A stretch of DNA of 7,859 nucleotides from Azoarcus sp. (GCA_031259795.1 JAIRLA010000221.1:1-7859); one strand, 5' to 3'; positions 1 to 6,953 are shown, counted from the first letter of the stretch. Notes: generated by a model not told the origin, from the sequence alone. Numbers and translations: made by a program.

Positions 1-54
1 ATGAATCGAGCGTTGCGGATGTTTGCTCTTGTCCTTATCCTTGCCCTTGTCCAT
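1..54 (-). CDS. Possible 5' end of a divergent gene, cut by the window edge
   Basis: Read on the minus strand from an ATG whose complement is at 52-54, the frame stays open to base 1 and gives MDKGKDKDKSKHPQRSIH. The Lys/Asp-rich start comes from four six-base units (28-51 on the plus strand) that read as Asp-Lys or Gly-Lys pairs, with GAC/GAT synonymous variation, as expected of coding DNA. An in-frame ATG further upstream (plus-strand 145-147) is an alternative start. No strong ribosome binding site is visible at either. In some betaproteobacteria ilvD lies beside lgt, but 18 residues do not allow any identification. This may be chance. Confidence 0.3.
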   Translation of the reverse strand, partial: MDKGKDKDKSKHPQRSIH

Positions 55-209
55 GGGCCGGGGATGCCTGCTTTTCCTTTCTCTCGAAATCGCCCGCAGG
101 TTCTCGCCGCGGCGGGCAAGTACAATGATAGCTGCGAATGGCCGCATAAGGCCCCCCCCGCCCGGCCAACCGCCCAACACTCCCCCTTTCACTTCGTGTC
201 ATCTCTGTC
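1..209. other. Upstream region of lgt
   Basis: This stretch holds the candidate divergent start described separately and whatever drives lgt. A TACAAT hexamer at 121-126 resembles a sigma70 -10 box, but no good -35 box sits 16-18 bp upstream of it, so it is not called as a promoter. A C-rich run lies at about 152-160. No strong Shine-Dalgarno sequence precedes the lgt ATG at 210. Confidence 0.4.
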
Positions 210-1064
210 ATGTTGAGACATCCCCAGTTCGATCCTGTCGCCTTTTCCTTCGGCCCCTTCAGCGTGCATTGGTATGGGCTGGCTTATTTGTTCGCCTTCA
301 CTTGCTTTTTCGTCCTCGGGCGTTCGCGCGCCCGGCGCTGGCCGGAGGCGGGCTGGGATGCGCGCGCCATCGACGATCTGCTTTTCTATGGGGTGTTCGG
401 CGTTATCGTCGGCGGGCGGCTCGGGGAGGCGCTGTTTTTCCAGCCCGGTTATTATTTTGCTCATCCCGGCGAGATTGTCGCCATCTGGAAAGGCGGCATG
501 AGTTTCCACGGCGGCTTCCTCGGGGTGCTGGCGGCGATGTGGTTGTATGGCCGGCGGCATGGCCGGGGGTTCTGGGAAGTCGCCGATTTTGTCGCGCCGC
601 TGGCGCCGATCGGGCTGGCCGCCGGGCGGATCGGCAATTTCATCAACGGGGAGTTGTGGGGCCGCCCCATGAGCGAGGCTTGGCCGTGGGCGATGCATTA
701 TCCATGGGTCGACGATCTCCCGCGTCATCCTTCGCAGCTTTACCAGGCCGCTGGCGAGGGGTTGCTGCTGTTCGCGCTGTTGTGGTGGTTTTCGTCCCGT
801 CCCCGCCCGGCACGGGCGGTATCCGGCTTTTTCCTCGCGGGTTATGGCGTGTTGCGCTTTGCCGCCGAGTTTTTCCGTAATCCCGATCCGGGTATTTTCG
901 GCGCTTCGGGCGCGGGACTGACGACCGCGCAGTGGTTGTGCGTGCCCATGGCCGTGGCCGGGGCGTGGCTGCTGCTCCGCGCAGGCATGCAATCACGGTC
1001 ATTGCCGAACGCATCGGTTATAGTGGGAAACGCCTCTGGCGACGGCGATGAAGAAAAACGATAA
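210..1064 (+). CDS. lgt: Prolipoprotein diacylglyceryl transferase (Lgt)
   Basis: Lgt is an inner-membrane enzyme that moves the diacylglyceryl group of phosphatidylglycerol onto the lipobox Cys of prolipoproteins, the first step of lipoprotein maturation before Lsp. The 284-residue product shows the family landmarks in order: an N-terminus of the HPQFDPVAF type followed by WYGLAYL (21-27), HGGFLGV with the conserved His at 100, the signature [10 protein letters not shown] at 139-148 (Arg140, Asn143, Glu148), HPSQLYQ at 173-179, and [16 protein letters not shown] at 211-226. Several hydrophobic helices are evident. The ATG at 210 fits the usual start of relatives, although no clear ribosome binding site precedes it. 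The last ~25 residues are a hydrophilic tail beyond the usual family end. It reads toward the sensor gene but is separated from it by 215 bp, so co-transcription is uncertain. Confidence 0.97.
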   Translation: MLRHPQFDPVAFSFGPFSVHWYGLAYLFAFTCFFVLGRSRARRWPEAGWDARAIDDLLFYGVFGVIVGGRLGEALFFQPGYYFAHPGEIVAIWKGGMSFHGGFLGVLAAMWLYGRRHGRGFWEVADFVAPLAPIGLAAGRIGNFINGELWGRPMSEAWPWAMHYPWVDDLPRHPSQLYQAAGEGLLLFALLWWFSSRPRPARAVSGFFLAGYGVLRFAAEFFRNPDPGIFGASGAGLTTAQWLCVPMAVAGAWLLLRAGMQSRSLPNASVIVGNASGDGDEEKR

Positions 1065-1279
1065 GAAAAATATTGAGCGGGACTGGAAGGCCGCATGCCA
1101 AACGGCAAGGGATTCTGTCATGTCATCAGTTCTGGTTGCGGCCCTGGTTGCGAGAGGTTTTTCCCGGATGCGCGTCATCGCCGCGCGGGCCGGGCGCGCG
1201 CGGCGGGAAGCGCGGCATCGCGGCCGCGGCGCGGCGGCGGGCCGGGCGCTGATCGTCCGGGGCGAATACGGCCAAGCGC
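1065..1279. other. GC-rich gap between lgt and the sensor operon
   Basis: The gap contains no convincing gene. The one plus-strand frame that spans it (starting at 1048) would encode a low-complexity Arg/Ala/Gly-rich peptide with no recognisable domain. The second half (about 1170-1260) is extremely GC-rich and built of CGCGG/GCGGC-type runs that can fold heavily. The sensor's frame is closed by a TGA at 1250-1252, so promoter and leader of the operon should lie in this stretch, but no good -35/-10 pair was found. Confidence 0.5.
1179..1205 (+). repeat. Strong GC hairpin in the leader of the sensor operon
   Basis: CGCCGCGCG at 1179-1187 pairs perfectly with CGCGCGGCG at 1197-1205 around a 9-base loop. 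It has no downstream T tract, so it is not a classical intrinsic terminator. It lies about 75 bp before the sensor start and could affect read-through from lgt or leader folding, or be a by-product of high GC content. Confidence 0.5.
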
Positions 1280-3769
1280 ATGCATAGTCTGTTTTCTTTT
1301 CGCAACGCATCGATCAAGACCAAACTGCTGGTCGCCAGCATCGCCGTGCAGATCGTGATGCTGGCGTTGTTGTTGACCAACAGTGCGCGTCTGATGGATA
1401 TCGCCGCCAACGCCAGTCTGGAAACCCTGGTCGGCCAGAACGAGCGCATGCTGCACTTGATGGTCACGGCCTACCTCGATGAGCCGGATTTCGGTTCCTT
1501 GCCGGATACGCTGGGAGAACTGCTCACGGAGGACAGGGGAAACGGCCTGATCTACGTTCATATCGCCGATTCTTCCGGCAAGGCGCTGTTGCACGCCGGT
1601 ATGCCGGAGATCAAGACGTCGCTGCCGCCTCCCGATGTGAGCACCGAAAACAATGATGTCTCCGGACTGCTCGACCGGCCATTGATTCATGTCCGCCACC
1701 CGCAGTTGCTCGATCACAACGAGGTTGGATTCCTCCAGTTCGGCGTATCGGCGGCCACGATGGTCACGGCCCGGCAGGCAATCATCCGGCAAAGCGCCCT
1801 GATCGCGCTGGGCGGAATCGCCGCGACTTTCGTGCTGATGTCGGCGGTTGGTTATCTGCTGGCCAGCCGCTTGACACGGCTGTTGGCCGGCAGCCAGGCC
1901 CTGACCGACGGCAGGCTCGAACACCGTTTGCCCGACGAGGGCGACGACGAGCTTGCCCGCCTCGCCCGCCACTTCAATATCATGGCCTCGGCGCTGCAAT
2001 TGCGGATCGGCGAGTTGCAACGCTCCACGGCGCGCTTGCGGGCCAGCGAGGAGCGCTATGCCCTCGCCATTCGCGGCGCCAACGATGGTCTGTGGGATTG
2101 GGATATCGCCGGCGGCAAGGGGCATTTTTCGCCCCGTTTCTGTGAGATGCTCGGGTTGAACGTCGATACGCCGGTCTCCGACATTTCGCCGCTGGAGATG
2201 CCGACGTCGATTTTTTCCTCGCGCCTGCATCCGGACGAGAGCGCCATTTTCCGCGAGCGCCTGGCCGAGCACCTGAAAGGCATCAGTTCCCAGTTCATGC
2301 TCGAACACCGCATCCGCCACGAGGACGGCAGTTACCGCTGGATCATGACCCGCGGCGTGGCGCAGCGCGACGACCATGGCCGGGCGGTGCGCATGGCCGG
2401 TTCGATCAGCGATATTCATCTGCGCAAGCGCGCCGAGCAGCAGTTGCTCCACGACGCCCTCCATGACGATCTGACCGGCCTGCCCAACCAGGCGCTTTTC
2501 ATCGAGCATTTGCGGCAGGCTCTGGCGCAGCGGGGGCGCGGCGGGGAGGAGCACCGTTTCGCGGTGCTGGCGGTCAATCTCGAACGCTTCCATCTGATCA
2601 ACGACAGTTACGGGCACGCCACCGGCGACCATTTGTTGTGCCAGGTCGCCAACTATTTTTCCAGTTCGTTGCGGGCGGGCGACATCGTCGCCCGTCTGGG
2701 AGGGGATCAGTTCGCCATTCTCCTGCAAGGGGTGTCGTCCGTTACGGAAGCCACGAAAGTCGCCAACTCGCTGGTCAATCTGCCCGATTGCGTCACGCTC
2801 GGCGCAAGGCAGGTGCTGCACGTGAAATGCCGCATCGGTCTGGCCATGAGCGACAGCGGCAGCGACGCCGACGCCGAAACCTTGCTGCGCGATGCCGACA
2901 ATGCCCTGCAAATGGCGCGCAAGGGCGAATCTTCGCCGGTCGAGGTTTTCCAGGCATCGATGCATGCCAGCGCGCTCACGACGCTGCGGCTCGAAACCGA
3001 CTTGCGCAACGCGCTGGCGAACGAACTCCTGAGCGTGTACTACCAGCCCATCGTCCGCCTGCATAACCGCGAGATTGCCAGCTTCGAGGCGTTGGTGCGC
3101 TGGCAGCACCCCACTCAGGGAATGATTCCGCCCATCCGCTTCATTCCGCTGGCCGAATCCCTCGACCTGATTCACGACCTGGGCCTGTTCGTGCTGCGCC
3201 GCACCTGCCAGGACATTCTGGAATGGCGCGGCCAGACCGGTACGGAACCGCCGCCGGTCAGTGTCAACCTTTCGGCGCGCCAGCTTTCGCGTCCCGATCT
3301 CGCCAGCGAACTGCTCGACATCATCGCCGGATATGGCCTCGCCCCCGCACGCCTGCGCTTCGAAGTCACCGAAAGCCTGCTCGCGCGCGCCGCCGGCCCC
3401 GGCGTGGCGACGCTCCAGCGCCTGCGCGAAGCCGGCGTGGCGATACTGATCGACGATTTCGGCACCGGCTATTCGGCCCTGAGCTATCTGCACACCATCC
3501 CCTGCGATACCGTCAAGCTCGACGGCTCCTTCGTCGGGGCGATCACCAGCGACATGCGCCTGCGCGCCATCGTCCGCTACAGCATCGGCCTGTCCCACGA
3601 TCTCGGCATGTCCGTGGTGGCGGAATGCATCGAAAGCGAAGATCAGTCACGAATGCTGCGCGCAATCGGTTGTGATTTCGGGCAGGGTTATCTATTCTCC
3701 AAGCCCATGCCCGCCGATGATGCATGTCGGTTGCTCGTATCCCGGGAAAAACGCACTGACATTGACTGA
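1280..3769 (+). CDS. Membrane sensor protein, Cache-like/HAMP/PAS/degenerate GGDEF/EAL; probable c-di-GMP phosphodiesterase
   Basis: This 829-residue inner-membrane protein probably hydrolyses c-di-GMP to pGpG in response to a periplasmic cue. Order of parts: transmembrane helix ~13-34; periplasmic region ~35-171, which looks like a single-Cache (PAS-like) fold; transmembrane helix ~172-194; HAMP ~195-246; PAS/PAC ~256-382; GGDEF ~385-556; EAL ~570-820. The GGDEF site reads GGDQF (474-478), and the usual metal-binding Asp of the DxDxFK segment is Asn433 (VNLERF), so cyclase activity is doubtful. The RxxD inhibitory site (465-468) is kept, exactly five residues before GGDQF. The EAL domain keeps Glu603, Asn663, Glu695, Asp725-Asp726, Lys746, Glu782 and Gln802; the usual AEG is AEC (781-783). 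The ATG at 1280 is the only start after an in-frame stop at 1250; its ribosome site is weak. The porin gene starts 3 bp after the stop. Domain calls are firm; net activity and ligand are inference. Confidence 0.93.
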   Translation: MHSLFSFRNASIKTKLLVASIAVQIVMLALLLTNSARLMDIAANASLETLVGQNERMLHLMVTAYLDEPDFGSLPDTLGELLTEDRGNGLIYVHIADSSGKALLHAGMPEIKTSLPPPDVSTENNDVSGLLDRPLIHVRHPQLLDHNEVGFLQFGVSAATMVTARQAIIRQSALIALGGIAATFVLMSAVGYLLASRLTRLLAGSQALTDGRLEHRLPDEGDDELARLARHFNIMASALQLRIGELQRSTARLRASEERYALAIRGANDGLWDWDIAGGKGHFSPRFCEMLGLNVDTPVSDISPLEMPTSIFSSRLHPDESAIFRERLAEHLKGISSQFMLEHRIRHEDGSYRWIMTRGVAQRDDHGRAVRMAGSISDIHLRKRAEQQLLHDALHDDLTGLPNQALFIEHLRQALAQRGRGGEEHRFAVLAVNLERFHLINDSYGHATGDHLLCQVANYFSSSLRAGDIVARLGGDQFAILLQGVSSVTEATKVANSLVNLPDCVTLGARQVLHVKCRIGLAMSDSGSDADAETLLRDADNALQMARKGESSPVEVFQASMHASALTTLRLETDLRNALANELLSVYYQPIVRLHNREIASFEALVRWQHPTQGMIPPIRFIPLAESLDLIHDLGLFVLRRTCQDILEWRGQTGTEPPPVSVNLSARQLSRPDLASELLDIIAGYGLAPARLRFEVTESLLARAAGPGVATLQRLREAGVAILIDDFGTGYSALSYLHTIPCDTVKLDGSFVGAITSDMRLRAIVRYSIGLSHDLGMSVVAECIESEDQSRMLRAIGCDFGQGYLFSKPMPADDACRLLVSREKRTDID

Positions 3770-3772
3770 CGC

Positions 3773-5068
3773 ATGAATCGTATTTTCCGCGCCGCGTGCG
3801 CCACCACGTTGCTCCTGTTCATGGCTCCCGGCCTGCGCGCCGCGGTGGCCGGGGAAAGGCCGTCGCATTCCGGGGCAACGGCCGCGGCCGCCCCGGAGCA
3901 GGACGGCGCGAGCGCTCCGCAGCCGGACGAGACGTCCCGTTTCCGGATCTCGGGCTTCGCCACCCTCGGCATGGTGGCGACCGGCAGCCGGGATGTGCGT
4001 TTCATCCGTCCGAGCGTCAACCATCCCGGCGGCGAAAATCCCGATTTCGGCCCCGATACCGTGATCGGCGTCCATGGCGATATTTCCCTCGGCGCGCGCG
4101 CCGCGCTGGTGCTCCAGGCCATCAGCCGGGAAAGCACGCTGGGCAGTTTCGATCCCCGCGCCAGCCTCGCCTTCGTGAGCTACGCCCTCACCCCGAACGT
4201 GACCGTGCGCATGGGGCGGGTGCGCGTGCCTTTCTTCATGCTCTCGGAGACGATCGACATCAATTATGCCAATCCGTGGATACGCCCGCCCACGGAGGTC
4301 TACAGTCTCAATCCCTTCAATGAACTCGATGGCATCGACTTCCTGGTGCGTACCGGCATCGGCGGCGTCAACATCGAAATCCACCCCTACTACGGCAGCA
4401 GCATCCTGCCCATTTACCAGGGCGGCAACAGTCACCTCAGCAACACCAGGGGGCTCAACATCAGCGTCACCGCCGGTTCCCTCACCCTGTTTGCCGGACA
4501 TACCGAATCGGAATTCGCCCTGAAGTGGAGCGGCAACGATTTCCTCGCCCTGTCCGCCGCGCTGAACGCCGTCACCCCCAACGCCGCGAACATCCTGGGC
4601 AAGCTGTCCGGCAACGACGGATTCAGCACCTTCAGCGCCCTCGGCGCGCAATGGGATGACGGCCGCTGGCTGCTGATCGGCGAATACACCCGGCTCGACA
4701 GCCGGCGCTACACCCACGATGCGCACGCCTGGGAAGTGACCGTCGCCCGCCGTTTCGGCAACTTCACGCCCTACCTCACCCTGGCCCGCCACACCGAGGA
4801 CAAGCCGGTTTCCACGGACATGACCGGCATCCCCCAGATCGACGACGCCCTGCGCGCCTTCATCGCGTCGCGCAATCTGTCGCAACGCAGCGTCACGCTT
4901 GGCACGCGCTGGGATTTTTACCGCAACACCGCGCTCAAGCTGGAATTCAATCACGCCCGCATCAGCGGCGAAAGCTGGGGAAGTTTTTTTGCGCGCGATC
5001 CCATGAATGCCCGCATGCGGGATCGCTCCATCAATACGATAGGCGTCAGTGTCGATGTCACGTTCTGA
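3773..5068 (+). CDS. Outer-membrane beta-barrel porin-like protein
   Basis: The 431-residue product has a signal peptide (basic NRIFR, hydrophobic core ~8-19, likely cleavage near residues 23-27), an Ala/Pro/Glu-rich low-complexity linker to about 54, then alternating polar/hydrophobic strands from FRISGFATLG (57-66) to a final strand ending VDVTF, with the C-terminal Phe typical of BAM-assembled barrels. The segment 147-178 (MGRVRVPFFMLSE, then NYANPWIRPPTEVYS) resembles a conserved stretch I recall from Shewanella and Vibrio porin-like proteins encoded beside PstS-like and signalling genes; this is memory, not a search. The solute is unknown. The ATG at 3773 follows the sensor stop (3767-3769) by 3 bp with no clear ribosome site of its own, which fits translational coupling. 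The downstream gene starts inside its 3' end. Confidence 0.85.
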   Translation: MNRIFRAACATTLLLFMAPGLRAAVAGERPSHSGATAAAAPEQDGASAPQPDETSRFRISGFATLGMVATGSRDVRFIRPSVNHPGGENPDFGPDTVIGVHGDISLGARAALVLQAISRESTLGSFDPRASLAFVSYALTPNVTVRMGRVRVPFFMLSETIDINYANPWIRPPTEVYSLNPFNELDGIDFLVRTGIGGVNIEIHPYYGSSILPIYQGGNSHLSNTRGLNISVTAGSLTLFAGHTESEFALKWSGNDFLALSAALNAVTPNAANILGKLSGNDGFSTFSALGAQWDDGRWLLIGEYTRLDSRRYTHDAHAWEVTVARRFGNFTPYLTLARHTEDKPVSTDMTGIPQIDDALRAFIASRNLSQRSVTLGTRWDFYRNTALKLEFNHARISGESWGSFFARDPMNARMRDRSINTIGVSVDVTF

Positions 5069-5555
5069 ATCTCTTCCACGCTCTCGCCGCGCGCTCATGC
5101 ACAACACACTGGGCGCCTTCGTATTTTCCGTCCTGGCGCTCATGACCACGGCCCCGCTCGCCGGCCCTCCCGAAACGCAGGGAAAGGCGCGACCGGCGGA
5201 AGTCGTCATCGTCACCAGCGGCGGAATAAAAGTATTGAGCCGCGAAGAAGCGGCCCAATTGTTCCTCGGACAGCGCACCACCCTGCGCGACGGCACCCCG
5301 GTCACGCTCATCGACCTGCCCGCCGGTCCGGCGCGCAATCATTTCTACCGGGAACTCACCGGCAAGAATCCCGTACAAGTGCGGGCCAACTGGTCGCGGC
5401 TGGTCTTCAGCGGCCGGGTGCGCCCCCCGCTCGAAGCCGGCAGCCAGAGCGAGGCCCTCGAATTGCTGGCCCGCACCCCCAACGCCATCGGCTACCTGCC
5501 CGCGAACGCGAGCGACAATCGCCTTAAAATATTGCTCAATCTGTCGGGAAGCTGA
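5055..5555 (+). CDS. Small periplasmic PstS-like (PBP-like) substrate-binding protein
   Basis: The 166-residue product has a basic N-terminus (SRSESLPRSRR), a hydrophobic segment ~18-33 and probable signal cleavage near APLAG (33-37), so it should be periplasmic. The mature part resembles the short single-domain relatives of phosphate-binding proteins: VVIVTSGG (50-57), LSREEAAQLFLGQ (61-73), DGTPVTLIDLP (79-89), NHFYRELTGKNP (95-106), WSRLVFSGRVRPP (113-125) and TPNAIGYLP (141-149). At ~130 mature residues it is about half of a full two-lobed PstS, and no transporter genes follow, so uptake is unlikely; ligand presentation to the sensor is more plausible. ATG 5055 is preferred because AGGCG at 5041-5045 lies 9 bp upstream; GTG 5049 and ATG 5097 are alternatives. 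It overlaps the porin gene by 14 bp. Ligand specificity cannot be read from the sequence. Confidence 0.8.
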   Translation: MSRSESLPRSRRALMHNTLGAFVFSVLALMTTAPLAGPPETQGKARPAEVVIVTSGGIKVLSREEAAQLFLGQRTTLRDGTPVTLIDLPAGPARNHFYRELTGKNPVQVRANWSRLVFSGRVRPPLEAGSQSEALELLARTPNAIGYLPANASDNRLKILLNLSGS

Positions 5556-5558
5556 AAG

Positions 5559-5582
5559 CGGCGCGCGCGCCCGTGAGCGCCG
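5559..5582 (+). terminator. Possible weak terminator hairpin after the operon
   Basis: CGGCGC at 5559-5564 pairs with GCGCCG at 5577-5582 around a 12-base loop, 3 bases after the stop of the PstS-like gene. The following bases are only mildly T-rich (TATGATTCTT), so termination by this hairpin alone would be inefficient. Position is the main argument for it. Confidence 0.3.
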
Positions 5583-5597
5583 TATGATTCTTGCTCA

Positions 5598-5748
5598 GAA
5601 CCTGTTCATTATCTCCGGGAATGGCGGTAAACCGCCCCTGCAATCAGCGAAATCGGGAATATCAGAACGAATTCCCCGCCTTTCAGAACGTGTTCAGACC
5701 GCTGCAGGGGCAATCGGCGGGGGAGTACCAGAAACAATGAACAGGTTC
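5598..5748. mobile_element. MITE-like element, 151 bp, with 13-bp TIRs and TCA target duplication
   Basis: The ends are perfect 13-bp inverted repeats: GAACCTGTTCATT at 5598-5610 and AATGAACAGGTTC at 5736-5748. Directly outside lie matching trinucleotides TCA at 5595-5597 and 5749-5751, as expected of a 3-bp target duplication. The element has no coding capacity. Inside are a GGCGGT/ACCGCC hairpin (5623-5628 with 5631-5636), a 9-bp inverted repeat (GCCCCTGCA 5634-5642, TGCAGGGGC 5703-5711), and a near copy of the left end, TCAGAACGTGTTCA (5683-5696, one mismatch to 5595-5608). A TNA-type 3-bp duplication is known from some IS5-family groups, so a helper of that kind is plausible, but no family is identified. 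It sits between the operon and the hydrolase gene. Confidence 0.72.
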
Positions 5749-5751
5749 TCA

Positions 5752-5912
5752 GGAGCCCACGCCGGATATCCTTTATAAACCAATGGCTTATTTGTACGGC
5801 AAGAACCACGATACTGCTGGAATTTTGCAAAAGGTTCCGCAGGTATTGCGCGTCGGAAACCGGACGTATAGACTTCGTCGCGTGGCATTGTTTTCACGAA
5901 GAGGCGAGGAGA
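5752..5912 (+). promoter_or_regulatory. Upstream region of the hydrolase gene with a 10-bp palindrome and strong RBS
   Basis: No gene is seen here. TTTTGCAAAA (5823-5832) is a perfect palindrome flanked by GGAA (5819-5822) and TTCC (5835-5838), so it could be an operator. A weak sigma70-like pair, TTGCGC (5846-5851) and TATAGA (5867-5872), has a short 15-bp spacer. The purine-rich GAGGCGAGGAG (5901-5911) is a clear ribosome binding region for the hydrolase. The promoter call is tentative; the RBS is good. Confidence 0.35.
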
Positions 5913-6953
5913 ATGATGGTTTTAGCGCGATTACCATCCGTGGCAAACAGTATATTGATTTGCATATCCATTGTGCTTTTTTCCCTCGCCGCTGCGGCTG
6001 AGTCGCGCGCCAGTCCAATTCACGAATCCGTGCGGCTCGATACAGCGTGGGGGCCAGTGCACGGCACGCTGTTGGTTCCGGCGGGCCGCGGCAAATTTCC
6101 GCTCGCGCTTTTGATCGCAGGTTCTGGCCCGATGGATCGTGATGGAAATTCAGCGTTGTTGCCAGGGGCAAACAATAGTCTCAAGCTGCTGGCGGAGGGT
6201 CTTGCCGATCACGGGATCGCTTCCCTGCGCTATGACAAGCGAGGTATCGGAAAGAGCGCTTCCAAAACATTCAACGAAGCCGAACTGCGTTTCGAGACCT
6301 ACGTCGACGACGCGGCGGCATGGGTGGAGCAGCTCCGCCGGGACAGCCGCTTCTCGACCATTACAGTCGTGGGTCACAGCGAGGGATCGCTGATCGGCAT
6401 CCTTGCCGTCCAACGTTCCGCGGCGGATGCGTTCATATCCGTGGCGGGTCCGGCGCGCCCGGCGGGTCAGGTTCTCCGGACACAATTGCGCCCGCAGCTG
6501 AAACCGGCCCTGTGGCGGGCGAGCGAACAAATCCTTGGCGCGCTGGAGTCGGGGCGCACCATCGAGTCCGTTCCGCCGCCTTTGCTCGCACTGTATCGCC
6601 CCAGCGTGCAGCCCTACTTGATCTCCTGGTTTCGCTATACCCCCGCCCGGGAGATTGCCCGCTTGTCCGTGCCGGTCATGATTGTTCAAGGCACGACGGA
6701 TATCCAGGTAGACGTCGCGGAGGCCAAGGCGCTGTTGGAGGCATATCCGGGCGCCTCTCCGGTCATTGTCGAAGGCATGAATCATGTTCTCAAACTCGTG
6801 CCGGCCAACGCCATCCAGCAGCGAGTCTCCTACTCGAATCCTTCGTTACCTGTCGTACCGAAGGTGATGGATGAGATCAGCAAATTCGTACACGCGGCGC
6901 CGCGCCGCCAGCGACGCGCCCCCGAGCCTGGACGTCGATCGGTTATTCGATAA
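5913..6953 (+). CDS. Secreted or membrane-anchored alpha/beta hydrolase (serine esterase/peptidase-like)
   Basis: The 346-residue product is an alpha/beta-fold hydrolase of the broad S9/S33-like group. It carries a signal peptide or anchor (hydrophobic ~12-29, SLAAAAES), so it acts outside the cytoplasm. After a beta-rich start it shows IAGSGPMDRDGN (68-79, oxyanion-hole region), SLRYDKRGIGKS (104-115), the nucleophile elbow GHSEGS (154-159, Ser156), GTTDIQV (260-266, probable acid Asp263) and GMNHVLK (288-294, probable His291), so the triad is complete. A predicted lid/insert lies between about 185 and 245. The last ~18 residues are a basic Arg/Pro-rich tail. ATG 5913 and ATG 5916 are adjacent; AGGAG 5907-5911 is closer to ideal spacing for 5916, GAGG 5901-5904 for 5913. 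The substrate is unknown; the neighbouring HD gene gives no clue. Confidence 0.88.
   Translation: MMVLARLPSVANSILICISIVLFSLAAAAESRASPIHESVRLDTAWGPVHGTLLVPAGRGKFPLALLIAGSGPMDRDGNSALLPGANNSLKLLAEGLADHGIASLRYDKRGIGKSASKTFNEAELRFETYVDDAAAWVEQLRRDSRFSTITVVGHSEGSLIGILAVQRSAADAFISVAGPARPAGQVLRTQLRPQLKPALWRASEQILGALESGRTIESVPPPLLALYRPSVQPYLISWFRYTPAREIARLSVPVMIVQGTTDIQVDVAEAKALLEAYPGASPVIVEGMNHVLKLVPANAIQQRVSYSNPSLPVVPKVMDEISKFVHAAPRRQRRAPEPGRRSVIR

Noticed and set aside
1..216. Plus-strand frame with a signal-peptide-like start (MNRALRMFALVLILALV)
   Set aside because: The hydrophobic start is the complement of the Lys/Asp repeat, the rest has no domain character, and it runs into the lgt start. The window edge also makes its beginning unknowable.
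23..880. 285-codon plus-strand frame overlapping lgt
   Set aside because: It overlaps the well-supported Lgt frame and is Arg/Pro-rich without recognisable motifs.
1048..1287. 79-codon frame bridging lgt and the sensor gene
   Set aside because: Most of it is low-complexity Arg/Ala/Gly translated from GC repeats, it overlaps both neighbours, and no ribosome site or domain supports it.
1175..3598. 807-codon open frame on the minus strand opposite the sensor gene
   Set aside because: It is antisense to a gene with full domain and motif support, and its translation is His/Gln/Arg/Gly-rich with no recognisable domain. High-GC codon bias keeps antisense frames open.
3692..5338. 548-codon open frame on the minus strand opposite the porin gene
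   Set aside because: It has the same shadow pattern; the translation is Gly/Ala/Val-rich without domains, and the plus strand carries a porin with signal peptide and C-terminal Phe.
5584..5778. 64-codon frame across the MITE-like element
   Set aside because: It only translates the terminal repeats and internal hairpins.
5783..6001. 72-codon plus-strand frame overlapping the start of the hydrolase
   Set aside because: No ribosome site or domain was seen; it covers the hydrolase signal-peptide region, which has a strong ribosome site and a coherent protein.
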